A DNA stretch of 37,505 nt from Betaproteobacteria bacterium (GCA_004298325.1 SCUF01000148.1:1-37505), one strand, 5' to 3'; numbered from the stretch's first letter, positions 18,215 through 27,011 are shown. Notes: generated by a model not told the origin, from the sequence alone. Program-made: numbers and translations.

Positions 18215-18282
18215 GTGGCCAGCGCAGGGGCAATCCGGGGTACGATTTCGACGACGCAGAGTTCAATCCGAGGAGGAGACCG

Positions 18283-19854
18283 ATGAAACTCAAGCACTGG
18301 CTGTTCGCCGCCCTCGCCGCGTTCGCGGCATCCGGCGCGGCGCAGGCCGTCACGCTCAAGTGGGCGGCGCAGAACGACGTCCTGACGCTCGACCCGCATT
18401 CGCAGAATCACGCCACCACGATCTCGCTGCTGCAGCATGCCTACGAGCCGCTGGTGCGCTACGACAAGAAATTCCAGGTCGAGCCGGCGCTCGCCGCGAG
18501 CTGGCAGCAGGTGTCGCCGACGCAATGGCGTTTCAACCTGCGCAAGAACGTCAAGTTCCACGACGGCAGCCCGTTCAGCGCCGACGATGTGCTGTTCTCC
18601 TTCGACCGCATCCGCCAGCCGCAGGGCACGATGCAGCCCTACGTCACCGGCGTGACCGGGGTCAAGAAAGTCGACGATCACACCGTCGATTTCACCCTCG
18701 CCGGACCCAACCCGGTGTTCCTGCGCAACCTCGTCGTCTTCCACATCATGAGCAAGACCTGGGCGGCGAAGACCAAGTCGGAGAAGATCCAGGACTACAA
18801 GGCCAACGAGACCACCTTCGCCTCGCGCAACGCGAACGGCACCGGTGCCTACCTGATCAAGTCCTGGGAGCCCGACAAGCGCATCGTGCTCGCGGCGAAC
18901 CCGAACTGGTGGGACAAGCGCGAGGGCAACGTCACCGAGGTGATCTACACGCCGATCAAGGCGGACGCGACGCGCATCGCCGCACTGCTCTCGGGCGACG
19001 TCGACCTGGTCACCGACCTGCCGACGCAGGACGTGGCGCGCCTGCGCCAGGATGCCAAGCTCAAGATCCTGGACGGTGCCGAGAACCGCACCATCTTCAT
19101 CGCCCCGGACGTGGGCAGCGCCGAGTTGAAATACGCTGACGTGAAGGGCAAGAACCCCTTCAAGGACCTCCGCGTGCGGCGCGCGCTCAACCTGGCGGTC
19201 GACCGCGAATCGATCCGGCGCGTGACCATGCGCGGGCTCTCGATCCCCGGCGGCCTGATGATCGCGCCCAACGTCCACGGTTACGCGCAGGACATCGACC
19301 GCGTGCCGCCGTTCGATCCCGACGGCGCGAAGAAGCTGCTCGCCGAGGCCGGGTATGCGAACGGCTTCGAGTTCACGCTCAATTGCCCGAACAACCGCTA
19401 CGTCAACGACGAGGAAATCTGCCAGGCGCTGGTCGCGATGTGGGCGCGCATCGGCCTCAGAGCGAGGCTGGTGGCCGAGAACATGGGGCCGTTCATCGCC
19501 AAGGTGCAGAACTTCGACACCAGCGCCTACATGCTCGGCTGGGGCGTGGCGACCTTCGACGCGCTCTACATGCTGCAGGCGCTGGCGCGCACCCGCACCA
19601 CGGGCGCCGACGGCAGCTTCAACTTCTCGCGCGTGAGCGACGCGAAGCTCGACCAGCTGATCGACGCCATGAAGGTCGAGATGGACGCGAAGAAGCGCGA
19701 CGCGCTGATCCGCGATGCGCTGATCACGGTGCGCGACCAGCACTACTTCGTGCCGCTGCACTACCAGCTGCGGCCGTGGGCGATGAAGAAGAACGTCGCT
19801 ACGGTCTACCGCGCCAACGACGCGCCCGAATCGCGTTTCGCTCGCGTCGACTGA
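18283..19854 (+). CDS. Periplasmic substrate-binding protein, family 5 (DppA/OppA-like)
   Basis: A 523-residue secreted binding protein of the SBP_bac_5 family. The signal peptide covers residues 1-22, ending A-A-Q-A. The mature start L-K-W-A-A-Q-N-D-V-L-T-L-D-P-H is typical, as are L-A-A-S-W, the F-H-D-G-S-P-F-S-A-D-D-V segment, G-T-G-A-Y near residue 187, and V-R-R-A-L-N-L-A-V-D-R-E-S. A strong ribosome-binding site (AGGAGGAG) precedes ATG at 18283, fitting the high level needed for a binding protein. The signal lacks a lipobox, so the protein is free in the periplasm. It captures ligand for the flanking permeases. Confidence 0.94.
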   Translation: MKLKHWLFAALAAFAASGAAQAVTLKWAAQNDVLTLDPHSQNHATTISLLQHAYEPLVRYDKKFQVEPALAASWQQVSPTQWRFNLRKNVKFHDGSPFSADDVLFSFDRIRQPQGTMQPYVTGVTGVKKVDDHTVDFTLAGPNPVFLRNLVVFHIMSKTWAAKTKSEKIQDYKANETTFASRNANGTGAYLIKSWEPDKRIVLAANPNWWDKREGNVTEVIYTPIKADATRIAALLSGDVDLVTDLPTQDVARLRQDAKLKILDGAENRTIFIAPDVGSAELKYADVKGKNPFKDLRVRRALNLAVDRESIRRVTMRGLSIPGGLMIAPNVHGYAQDIDRVPPFDPDGAKKLLAEAGYANGFEFTLNCPNNRYVNDEEICQALVAMWARIGLRARLVAENMGPFIAKVQNFDTSAYMLGWGVATFDALYMLQALARTRTTGADGSFNFSRVSDAKLDQLIDAMKVEMDAKKRDALIRDALITVRDQHYFVPLHYQLRPWAMKKNVATVYRANDAPESRFARVD

Positions 19855-19888
19855 AGCCGCCGGCCGGACCGACGCGGGACGATCGAGC

Positions 19889-20812
19889 ATGGCCGTGGCC
19901 CCGGGCTGGTGGCGTCGCGCCTGGGACCACGACCTCGCCTGGAGCTTCCGGCACTCGCCGGTCACGATCGTCGCCGCGCTGCTGACGCTCGCCTGCTTCG
20001 GCGCCGCCATCTTTGCGCCGTGGCTCGCGCCGCACGATCCGTTCGACCTCGCCTCGCTCAACCTGGGCGACGCCTTCGCCCCGCCCGCCTGGAGTGCGGG
20101 CGGGCAGGCGCGCTTCCCCCTCGGCACCGACGACCAGGGGCGCGACGTGCTTTCCACCATCATGCACGGCGCGCGCATCTCGCTCGGGGTCGGCCTCGCC
20201 GCGGTGGCGTTCTCGGCCCTGCTCGGCGTGTCGCTCGGACTGCTCTCCGGCTACGTCGGCGGGCGGCTGGACGCCTTCATCATGCGCGTCGCCGACATCC
20301 AGCTGTCGTTTCCCGCGATCCTCATCGCGCTGCTGGTCGACGGCGTGGCGCGCGTGGCGCTGCCGCGCGAGACCCACGACAGCATCGCCATCCCGGTGCT
20401 GATCTTCTCGATCGGCATCTCGGGCTGGGTGCAGTACGCGCGCACCGTGCGCGGCTCGACGCTGGTGGAAAAGAACCGGGAATACGTGCAGGCGGCGCGC
20501 GTCATCGGCCGCAGCCGCTTCGCCATCATGCTGCATCACGTCCTGCCCAACGTCATGGGTCCGGTGCTCGTCATCGGCACGATTCACGTCGGCACCGCGA
20601 TCATCACCGAGGCGACGCTGTCGTTTCTCGGTGTCGGACTGCCGCCGACGCAGCCTTCGCTCGGCACGCTGATCCGCGTCGGCAACGACTTCCTGTTTTC
20701 CGGGGAATGGTGGATCACGGTCTTCCCCGGACTCGCGCTGATCGTGCTGGTGCTCTCGGTGAACCTGCTCGGCGACTGGCTGCGCGACGCGCTCAATCCG
20801 AAACTGCGGTGA
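19889..20812 (+). CDS. Peptide/nickel-type ABC transporter permease (DppC/OppC family)
   Basis: A 307-residue inner-membrane permease, partner of the gene at 17231. It has the N-terminal OppC-type extension with H-S-P-V-T, a first helix near residues 26-45, the periplasmic L-G-T-D-D-Q-G-R-D-V segment diagnostic of DppC/OppC, and the coupling loop R-E-Y-V-Q-A-A-R-V-I-G. The C-terminal part (P-S-L-G-T-L-I, N-L-L-G-D-W-L-R-D-A-L-N-P) is intact. The start is ATG at 19889. The stop overlaps the next ATPase gene as GTGA. Confidence 0.94.
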   Translation: MAVAPGWWRRAWDHDLAWSFRHSPVTIVAALLTLACFGAAIFAPWLAPHDPFDLASLNLGDAFAPPAWSAGGQARFPLGTDDQGRDVLSTIMHGARISLGVGLAAVAFSALLGVSLGLLSGYVGGRLDAFIMRVADIQLSFPAILIALLVDGVARVALPRETHDSIAIPVLIFSIGISGWVQYARTVRGSTLVEKNREYVQAARVIGRSRFAIMLHHVLPNVMGPVLVIGTIHVGTAIITEATLSFLGVGLPPTQPSLGTLIRVGNDFLFSGEWWITVFPGLALIVLVLSVNLLGDWLRDALNPKLR

Positions 20813-21792
20813 GCGGGCCGCTGCTCGAGGTGAAGGACCTGCGCGTCGAGTTCCCGACGCGGCGCGGCACCCTGGTGGCCGTGGATGGCGCTTCGCTCGC
20901 GATCGCGCCCGGCGAAATCCTCGGCGTGGTCGGCGAATCGGGCGCCGGCAAGTCGCTCACCGGGATGGCGATCATCGGGCTGCTCGAGCCGCCCGGGCGC
21001 ATCGCGGCCGGGGAAATCCGGCTCGCAGGCGAGCGCATCGACGGCCTGCCCTATGAGCAGATGCGGCGCATCCGCGGCCGGCGCATCGGCGCGATCTTCC
21101 AGGACCCGCTCACCTCGCTCAATCCACTGTTCACCGTCGGCGAGCAGCTCACCGAGACGATTCTTGCGCACCTCGAGGTCACGCCGGCGGCGGCGCGCAC
21201 GCGTGCCCTGGCGCTGCTCGCCGAGGTCGGGATTCCGGCGCCGCAGGCCCGCATCGACCACTATCCGCACCAGTTCTCGGGCGGCATGCGCCAGCGCGTC
21301 GTGGTCGCGCTCGCACTCTGCGCCGAACCGCGACTCATCATCGCCGACGAGCCGACCACGGCGCTCGACGTTTCGATCCAGGCGCAGATCATCGCGCTGC
21401 TGAGGCGCCTGGCGCGCGAGCACGGCACCGCGGTGATGCTGATCACGCACGACATGGGCGTGATCGCCGAGACCGCGGACCGCGTCGCGGTGATGTATGC
21501 CGGCCGCATCGCGGAAATTGGCCCGGTGCGCGAGGTGATCCACGCGCCACGCCATCCCTACACCGCGGGCCTGATGGGCTCGATCCCGAAAGTGGGGCGC
21601 GGCGCCGGCAAGAAGCGGGGGCGGCTGGTACAGATCGAAGGCGCCATGCCGCGGCTGAACGCGATCCCGCCCGGTTGCGCGTTCAATCCGCGTTGCCCGC
21701 AACGGTTCGCGCGTTGCGCCGCCGAGCGTCCCGAACTGATCGCGGTGGGGACGACCGCTGCGGCCTGCTGGTTGTACGCCGATGGACCGTGA
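20809..21792 (+). CDS. Peptide ABC transporter ATPase, DppD/OppD family
   Basis: A 327-residue ATPase. Walker A is G-E-S-G-A-G-K-S (42-49), the Q-loop is in I-F-Q-D-P-L-T-S-L-N-P, the signature is F-S-G-G-M-R-Q-R, Walker B is L-I-I-A-D-E-P-T-T-A-L-D, and the switch is I-T-H-D-M-G. The C-terminal oligopeptide-transporter domain carries cysteines in G-C-A-F-N-P-R-C-P and R-C, which in OppD/DppD relatives can bind an iron-sulfur cluster. The start is GTG at 20809, overlapping the permease stop. It ends 11 bases inside the next ATPase gene. It forms a heterodimer with that protein. Confidence 0.94.
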   Translation: MSGPLLEVKDLRVEFPTRRGTLVAVDGASLAIAPGEILGVVGESGAGKSLTGMAIIGLLEPPGRIAAGEIRLAGERIDGLPYEQMRRIRGRRIGAIFQDPLTSLNPLFTVGEQLTETILAHLEVTPAAARTRALALLAEVGIPAPQARIDHYPHQFSGGMRQRVVVALALCAEPRLIIADEPTTALDVSIQAQIIALLRRLAREHGTAVMLITHDMGVIAETADRVAVMYAGRIAEIGPVREVIHAPRHPYTAGLMGSIPKVGRGAGKKRGRLVQIEGAMPRLNAIPPGCAFNPRCPQRFARCAAERPELIAVGTTAAACWLYADGP

Positions 21793-22774
21793 TAACCTGC
21801 CCCTGCTCCGCGTGCTCGAAGTGAGCCGGGACTTCGACGTTTCCCGGCCCTGGCTCAACCGCCTGCTCGAAGGCACGCAGCGCCAGCTGCTGCGCGCGGT
21901 CGACGGGGTCTCGCTGGCGGTCAACCGCGGCGAAACGCTGGCGCTGGTGGGCGAATCGGGCTGCGGCAAGTCCACCGTGGCGCGGCTGATCGTCGGCCTG
22001 CACGCGGCATCGCAAGGACGCATCGAATTCGACGGCATCGACCTCGCCGCGCCGGGTGCGCAGGCGTTGCGCCGGCGCATGCAGATGATCTTCCAGGATC
22101 CCTACGCCAGCCTCAATCCGCGCTGGCGCGTGCGCGACATCGTCGCCGAGCCGATCCGCGTGCTCAAGCTGGCGGCCTCCGAGCACGAGGTGGCGGCGCG
22201 CGTCGCCGAGTTGCTGCGGCAGGTCGGCCTGGTGGCGGAGGACGGCGAGAAGTACCCGCACGAGTTCTCCGGCGGGCAGCGCCAGCGCATCTCGATCGCG
22301 CGGGCGCTTTCCGGCAACCCCGAGTTCCTGGTGTGCGACGAGCCGACGTCCGCTCTCGACGTCTCGGTACAGGCGCAGATCCTCAACCTGATGACCGACC
22401 TGCAGCGCGGCCTCGGCCTGACGTATCTGTTCATTTCGCACAACCTGGCGGTGGTGTCGCACATCGCCGATCGCGTCGGCGTGATGTATCTCGGGCGGCT
22501 GGTGGAGCTGGCGAACGCGGAAGACCTGTTCGTGCAGCCGCTGCACCCTTACACGCGCATGCTGCTCGACGCGATCCCCGATCTGGAGATGTCCGGCAAG
22601 GCGCGTACGCCGGTCGCCGGCGAGGTGCCGAACCCGCTCGATCCGCCGGCCGGCTGCGCGTTTCATCCCCGCTGCCCGCACGCCAACGCGCGTTGCCGCC
22701 GCGAGCGGCCGCAGGTGATCGTTCAGGGCGACGCCGTGGTCGCCTGCCATGCGGTCGAAGAGCGAAGGCTCTAG
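21782..22774 (+). CDS. Peptide ABC transporter ATPase, DppF/OppF family
   Basis: A 330-residue ATPase, partner of the preceding gene. The N-terminal stretch before the P-loop is longer than in DppD, as expected for DppF/OppF. Walker A is G-E-S-G-C-G-K-S (57-64), followed by I-F-Q-D-P-Y-A-S-L-N-P-R, the signature F-S-G-G-Q-R-Q-R, Walker B L-V-C-D-E-P-T-S-A-L-D and I-S-H-N-L-A-V-V. The C-terminal domain has G-C-A-F-H-P-R-C-P and a further C-R pair. ATG at 21782 overlaps the upstream stop by 11 bases. It is the last gene of the importer operon and converges on the HAMP-protein gene with a 19-base gap. Confidence 0.94.
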   Translation: MDRDNLPLLRVLEVSRDFDVSRPWLNRLLEGTQRQLLRAVDGVSLAVNRGETLALVGESGCGKSTVARLIVGLHAASQGRIEFDGIDLAAPGAQALRRRMQMIFQDPYASLNPRWRVRDIVAEPIRVLKLAASEHEVAARVAELLRQVGLVAEDGEKYPHEFSGGQRQRISIARALSGNPEFLVCDEPTSALDVSVQAQILNLMTDLQRGLGLTYLFISHNLAVVSHIADRVGVMYLGRLVELANAEDLFVQPLHPYTRMLLDAIPDLEMSGKARTPVAGEVPNPLDPPAGCAFHPRCPHANARCRRERPQVIVQGDAVVACHAVEERRL

Positions 22775-22793
22775 GTCGGGTTGCGGCCAGGGG

Positions 22794-23240
22794 TCACTTC
22801 TTCTGCAACTCGTCCATCATCGCGTTGAACGACCTGGCGAGCTCCTGAAACTCGTCCTTCTCCCTCAGATGGACGCGCTGCGCGGCATCACCCGACCGGA
22901 TTTCGTCGATCACGCGGTTCATGTGATAGACCGATCCGGCCGCTCGATGCGTGATGAATAGCGCCCAGATCGCAATCACCACGACGATCAGCAGGTTGAC
23001 CAGGCTCATCGACACCAGAAAGGTGAAAAGATCGCTGTACCTGGCGTCGATCAGTTCCTGCGGCAGGCTGGAGCGTCTGAGAATGAAGTCATAACTGTCG
23101 ACGACGTACGCGTAACAAAGATAGCTGGTCACGCCGATGCACAGGAAACCGGCCAGGAGAATGAAAGAGACGATTCGCCCCTGAAAGCCCCGGTAAAGCA
23201 ATATCGATTTCCTGCTTCGCTTGTCTCTTGGATCCGTCAT
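22794..23240 (-). CDS. Small two-helix membrane protein ending in a HAMP domain, no output domain
   Basis: A 148-residue protein. A basic N-terminus (residues 1-20) is followed by a first transmembrane helix (about 22-46), a short 25-residue periplasmic loop, a second helix (about 72-96) and a HAMP domain to the end (97-146). The HAMP second helix reads D-E-F-Q-E-L-A-R-S-F-N-A-M-M, the classic conserved DEF motif. It stops right after HAMP, with no kinase, cyclase or chemotaxis domain. The gene lies 47 bp after the pilin on the same strand and has no strong ribosome-binding site. Base composition is lower in GC than the neighbouring importer. It might relay a signal to a separate partner or act on pilus function; that is inference. 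The frame is intact at both ends, so it does not look like a truncated receptor. Confidence 0.85.
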   Translation of the reverse strand: MTDPRDKRSRKSILLYRGFQGRIVSFILLAGFLCIGVTSYLCYAYVVDSYDFILRRSSLPQELIDARYSDLFTFLVSMSLVNLLIVVVIAIWALFITHRAAGSVYHMNRVIDEIRSGDAAQRVHLREKDEFQELARSFNAMMDELQKK

Positions 23241-23287
23241 CTGTCAGCCCGATTCAGGTTCTGCCCGGTTCGCTGCCGGCCGCGGCT

Positions 23288-23767
23288 TCAAGAGCCCTTG
23301 CAGGAAGCCGGCAGGTAAGTGGCCGATATGGTAGTGCCATCTGCCGGGCTGCCGCATCGCCATCCGGTGACCGCCTTGCCCATGTCCGTCGCGGCGTTTG
23401 CCGCGGCGCCGCCGATCAGCGGCACCAGCGTGACGACTTTGCCGTCGATGGCGGAATCGCTGAATCCTTGCGCCATGGCCGTGATCTTGCCACTCGCGTC
23501 CGTCGCGATGGACTGGACATAGATGGATGACGGGCCCGACACTTCGCAGCCCCAATTGCCCGCACCCGGGGGGGCGCCCCCGGCTTGATAGACCTCGGAG
23601 ACGGGGGTTCGGCAGGCGCTCAGCGCCAGCACCACCTCCGACATCCGGGTGCGACTGATGTAATTGAGGTAAATGGGGATCGCCACCGCTGCCAGGATGG
23701 CGATGATTGCGACCACCGTCATCAACTCGACCAGCGTGAACCCTCGCTGACTGCCTTGCGCGCGCAC
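23288..23767 (-). CDS. pilA: Type IV pilin (PilA-like major pilin)
   Basis: A 159-residue prepilin. The leader of nine residues ends in glycine, and PilD-type cleavage gives mature F-T-L-V-E-L with glutamate at position 5. The long hydrophobic alpha1 helix I-I-A-I-L-A-A-V-A-I-P follows. Cysteines are at 52, 74, 138 and 156; the last pair would close the C-terminal D-region loop. GTG at 23767 is chosen because AAGGAG lies at good spacing before it; an upstream ATG in frame would give an over-long leader. No pilus assembly genes are nearby, so it depends on machinery elsewhere. It might be one of several pilins or a minor one. Confidence 0.92.
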   Translation of the reverse strand: MRAQGSQRGFTLVELMTVVAIIAILAAVAIPIYLNYISRTRMSEVVLALSACRTPVSEVYQAGGAPPGAGNWGCEVSGPSSIYVQSIATDASGKITAMAQGFSDSAIDGKVVTLVPLIGGAAANAATDMGKAVTGWRCGSPADGTTISATYLPASCKGS

Positions 23768-23924
23768 GTTTCCTCTCCTTGTCTCGCGAGCAATTTTATT
23801 AGCTGGCATCGCCGCAGGCCGGAAAAAATACCGACTCGGCGCGGATACGGCAAACCGGCGTGAAATAGTACCGCGTTTGAATGATCCGTCGGGTAGCGCA
23901 CCGGCAGGCCAGCACTTGACCGAC
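23768..23924 (-). promoter_or_regulatory. AT-richer leader region of the pilin gene
   Basis: This gap between the AsmA-family gene and the pilin is richer in A/T than its surroundings. It holds a TAAAAT-like -10 about 25 bases before the pilin start, within AATAAAATTG. I looked for a -24/-12 (sigma-54) element, as seen before some pilA genes, and found none with correct spacing. No convincing -35 was found. Confidence 0.35.
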
Positions 23925-26027
23925 CTAGCGCCTGAACAACCCGCGCAGCTTGTCGCCGATCTTTTCCGTGACGCCACGCTCGCGGCCGAGCGCCTTCGCC
24001 AGGTCGACGCCGGATTTCGCGGCGAGCTCGGCGAAATCGACCGCGATGGCGGGCTTTTCCAGCGCACCGGTAATCCTGACCGGCACGGTGACGCCCGCGA
24101 GGTTCGACAGATCGCGCCCGCCCTGGCCCCTCGAAGTCGCCACCACCGCGGCGCGCGCGGTGTAGTTCACCGTCGAGTTGCCGATGTCGACGTCGCCGCC
24201 GCCCGTCAGGCGCAACAGCGGCGCCTTGCCCTGCAGGTCTTCGTTATGCGCGACGCCGTTCTTGATGACGAAGCTCGCCGTGATCTCGGAAAAATCGGTG
24301 CGCTTCGAGGGATCGCTTGCCGTTGCCGACCTGGAACCGAGCACCGCGCGCACGTCCTGGATCGCCTCGGCCAGGTTGATGCCCTTCACCGCGCCGTCGC
24401 GCATTTCGACCCGTGCCGTGCCACCGAGCGCTTGCTTCATGGCCAGCACGCCCGCACCGGCCGTGGCCACGTCGAGCGTCACGTTGCCGCGGCCTTCGAG
24501 CCGATCCTGCTGCGCCGCGTCGCGCAAGAGCGGCCCGAGCTGCACGCCCCGCACCGCCTGCTTGATCGCGATCCGGTTGCCATCGGCGTGCGCAACGAGG
24601 CTGCCCGAAAGCGTGCCGCCGTAGAGATTCGCCGAATGCGGCGCCACTTCGAGCCTGCCGCCCGCGAGCTTGATGCCGGCCTTGAGGTCCGCGAGCTTCA
24701 GGCGCTGCGCCGTGAGCGCACCGATCGCCACCTGGCCGCTCACCCGCGGGCCCTTGAGCCCGGACAGGTCGATGCGGTCATCGCCCTTCGCCTGCGCCAT
24801 CTTCGGGGGCATCAACCGGTCGAGATTGAGCCGGTCGGCCTTCACATCGAAAGTCGCGACGAGCGGCGCGAACCGCGTCGCCGCGAACCTGGCGCGCAGG
24901 TTCGAATCCTCGAAGCGCGCCGCGAGTTCGCCCGCTGCGGACTGCTTGCCGAAGTCCGCCTTCAGCGCAGCGTCGGCCAGCAGGGCGAGACCCTTCTGCG
25001 GCAGGCCCGGACCGGAAAGCGTGAGATGGGCGGCGATCTTCGGCAGCTCGAACGCCGGCCCCGCGAGGTTCGCCTGCAACGGCGTGCTGACCCTGCCCTT
25101 CACCGACCGGCCCTCGGCGCTCGCGTCCAGCTCGAGCGCGAGGTTCGGAATCGAGAGCGCCTTCGCGGTGCCTTCGGCCGCCGCGATGTTCAGCTTCGCA
25201 TCGAGCCTGCGCTTCGGACCGCTGACCTTCACCGCGGCGGCGACCGCCGAACCCGAGGCGCGTGAAGGCGTGATATCCACCTTTGGCGCCGCGATTTCCA
25301 CGGCCAGCGTGTCGCGGTCGGCGCGCCCCTTCACCTGCAGCGAAAAGGCATCCAGCCCCACCTCCTGTCGCTGCAGATTGAACCGCACCGCGCCCGCAGC
25401 CTGCGCGCGGATGTCGAGCTCGGGCCTGCGTCCGGTGAGGCGGACGGAAAATGTCACCTGCCCCGGGGCCGCGCCGTCCAGCCGCCCGGTCTTCAAGTCG
25501 AGGTCGTCGAGCGTGATTTCCTGGCCGCTGGCCGCATCGCGGTAGCCGATCCGGGCGCGCTCGATGGCGATTTGCGCGATTCGCACGGCGGGAATGCGCA
25601 GTTCGCCGCGCTCCGGGCCCGCCACGGATTCGCCGGCGCCGATCAGATCGGCGAAGTTCAGGCGTCCATCCGCGGCGCGAGCGACGTTCAGCTTGAGCCC
25701 CGAAATCCTCAGCACCTCCACCGCCACCTCGCGCGAAAGCAGTGGCAGCGTCTGGAGCGCGATCTCCGCCGAATCGAGCGCGATGAACACGTTGTCGCTC
25801 GCCGGCTCGGTGAGTACCAGCCTGCCCAGCGCGATCCCGGCTACGGGATACAGCCGGATCCTGGGCTCACCTTCGATGGTGAGCGTGCGGTGCTTTTCCT
25901 GCATGGCGTGCTCGAGCCGCGCCTTGACGAAGCCGCCGTCGATCACGAGCACGGCCACGGCCAGCGCCACCAGCAGCAGGGCGACGAAGCCGCCGGCGCC
26001 GTAGGCGAGGATCTTCAGCGCCTTCAC
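23925..26027 (-). CDS. AsmA-family envelope protein
   Basis: A 700-residue protein with one N-terminal transmembrane helix (about residues 10-32) and a long periplasmic region built of repeating beta-strands. The AsmA domain is visible near the start (G-F-V-K-A-R-L-E, L-T-I-E-G-E-P-R-I-R-L-Y-P, G-I-A-L-G-R-L-V-L), and the conserved AsmA C-terminal part lies at about 480-650 (G-R-G-N-V-T-L-D-V, M-R-D-G-A-V-K-G-I-N-L-A, D-F-S-E-I-T-A-S-F). Such proteins are relatives of bridge-like lipid-transfer proteins and affect outer-membrane lipid homeostasis. The start is GTG at 26027, overlapping the stop of the nucleotidase gene as GTGA. The C-terminal 30 residues are basic (G-D-K-L-R-G-L-F-R-R). Confidence 0.9.
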   Translation of the reverse strand: MKALKILAYGAGGFVALLLVALAVAVLVIDGGFVKARLEHAMQEKHRTLTIEGEPRIRLYPVAGIALGRLVLTEPASDNVFIALDSAEIALQTLPLLSREVAVEVLRISGLKLNVARAADGRLNFADLIGAGESVAGPERGELRIPAVRIAQIAIERARIGYRDAASGQEITLDDLDLKTGRLDGAAPGQVTFSVRLTGRRPELDIRAQAAGAVRFNLQRQEVGLDAFSLQVKGRADRDTLAVEIAAPKVDITPSRASGSAVAAAVKVSGPKRRLDAKLNIAAAEGTAKALSIPNLALELDASAEGRSVKGRVSTPLQANLAGPAFELPKIAAHLTLSGPGLPQKGLALLADAALKADFGKQSAAGELAARFEDSNLRARFAATRFAPLVATFDVKADRLNLDRLMPPKMAQAKGDDRIDLSGLKGPRVSGQVAIGALTAQRLKLADLKAGIKLAGGRLEVAPHSANLYGGTLSGSLVAHADGNRIAIKQAVRGVQLGPLLRDAAQQDRLEGRGNVTLDVATAGAGVLAMKQALGGTARVEMRDGAVKGINLAEAIQDVRAVLGSRSATASDPSKRTDFSEITASFVIKNGVAHNEDLQGKAPLLRLTGGGDVDIGNSTVNYTARAAVVATSRGQGGRDLSNLAGVTVPVRITGALEKPAIAVDFAELAAKSGVDLAKALGRERGVTEKIGDKLRGLFRR

Positions 26028-26941
26028 GAGGCTTTCCGGTCGCGGTTGGCGACGCCGAAGGGCACGTGGCCCGTGGCGACGTGCTGCTGCGCCGATTCGA
26101 CATGCCCGCGCTGGTCGTCGAAATAGAAATCGGGCTCGAACGCGCGCAGGAACTCGCCCTTGTCCAGGCCGCCGAGGAACATCGCCTCGTCGACCGCGAT
26201 GTTCCAGTCCATGAGCGTCCTCACCGCGCGCTCGTGCGCCGGCGCGCTGCGCGCCGTGACCAGCGCCGTGCGGATGCGCACCGGCACGTCGGTGCCGGCG
26301 GCCGCCTGCAGGCGATGCAGCGCCTCGAGCAGCGGCTTGAACGGACCGGGCGGCAGCGGCCGCAGCGCGTGCACGGTTTCGTGGCGCGTGAAGGCGTCGA
26401 GCCCCTCGCGCTGGAACACGCGTTCGGCCTCGTCCGAGAACAGGACCGCGTCGCCGTCGAAGGCGATGCGCACCTCGCCGGCGTGGCGCTCGGCCGCCTG
26501 CGCGGATTCCGGCACCACGCGGGCCGCGGGAAACTTCGCGTCCAGCGCCCCCATCACGTCGTGCTCGTTGGCCGAGAGGAACAGGTTCGCCCTGAGCGCA
26601 TCGAGGTAGCGGTAGGGGCTGCGCCCGCGCGTGAACACGCCGCGTTCCAGCCGCAGCCCCGCGCGCTGCGCGGAGCGGAAGATGCGCAGGCCCGACACCG
26701 GATCATTCTTCGACAGGATCACCACTTCGACGCGTTGCGCTTCGGGCGTGTTGAACGCAAGCAGCTTCTGCACCAGCGGGAAGGCGACGCCCGCCTTGGC
26801 AGGAACCTCCAGGCGCGAGAGCTGCAGCTCGATATAGGCGCGTTCACCGGAAGCTTCGAAGACGCGATTCTCGTCCTCGAAGTCGAACAGCGCGCGCGAG
26901 GAGATCGCCACCACGAGCTTGCCTTCGAAGGTCGCAGGCAT
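26024..26941 (-). CDS. Cytosolic 5'-nucleotidase, cN-I type
   Basis: A 305-residue protein resembling the 5'-nucleotidase family that includes vertebrate cytosolic cN-I (Pfam 5-nucleotidase). Family segments are L-V-V-A-I-S-S-R-A-L-F-D-F near the start, E-V-V-I-L-S-K-N-D-P, the I-A-F-D-G-D-A-V-L-F-S-D-E block (about 150-162), and R-T-A-L-V-T-A-R-S-A-P-A-H-E-R. The C-terminal D-F-Y-F-D-D-Q-R-G-H is the last acidic motif. It would dephosphorylate nucleoside monophosphates such as AMP or IMP; the preferred base is unknown. The open frame extends to 27004, but ATG at 26941 fits the family start. It is co-translated with the AsmA-family gene. A TACACT hexamer lies six bases before the ATG, so the message may be leaderless. 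Confidence 0.86.
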   Translation of the reverse strand: MPATFEGKLVVAISSRALFDFEDENRVFEASGERAYIELQLSRLEVPAKAGVAFPLVQKLLAFNTPEAQRVEVVILSKNDPVSGLRIFRSAQRAGLRLERGVFTRGRSPYRYLDALRANLFLSANEHDVMGALDAKFPAARVVPESAQAAERHAGEVRIAFDGDAVLFSDEAERVFQREGLDAFTRHETVHALRPLPPGPFKPLLEALHRLQAAAGTDVPVRIRTALVTARSAPAHERAVRTLMDWNIAVDEAMFLGGLDKGEFLRAFEPDFYFDDQRGHVESAQQHVATGHVPFGVANRDRKAS

Positions 26942-26947
26942 GCGGCG

Positions 26948-26953
26948 AGTGTA
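26948..26953 (-). promoter_or_regulatory. Putative -10 element of the nucleotidase-AsmA operon
   Basis: The minus strand reads TACACT six bases before the ATG at 26941, just after the terminator of the upstream gene. There is no ribosome-binding site and no clear -35. Confidence 0.4.
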
Positions 26954-26969
26954 GCGGATCGGGTGCGGC

Positions 26970-27011
26970 AAAAAAACGGGCGCCTGCCCGATCCTCTCAG
27001 GCATGCGCCCG
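26970..27011 (-). terminator. Intrinsic terminator after the Spy/CpxP-like gene
   Basis: On the minus strand CGGGCGCATGCC (27011-27000) pairs with GGCAGGCGCCCG (26988-26977), eleven of twelve pairs, around an eleven-base loop. Seven T residues follow (26976-26970). It lies 20 bases after the stop codon, so it separates this gene from the nucleotidase-AsmA operon. Confidence 0.88.

Noticed and set aside
23768-23924. Sigma-54 promoter for the pilin
   Set aside because: GG/GC pairs are present, but none has the correct spacing between the -24 and -12 elements.
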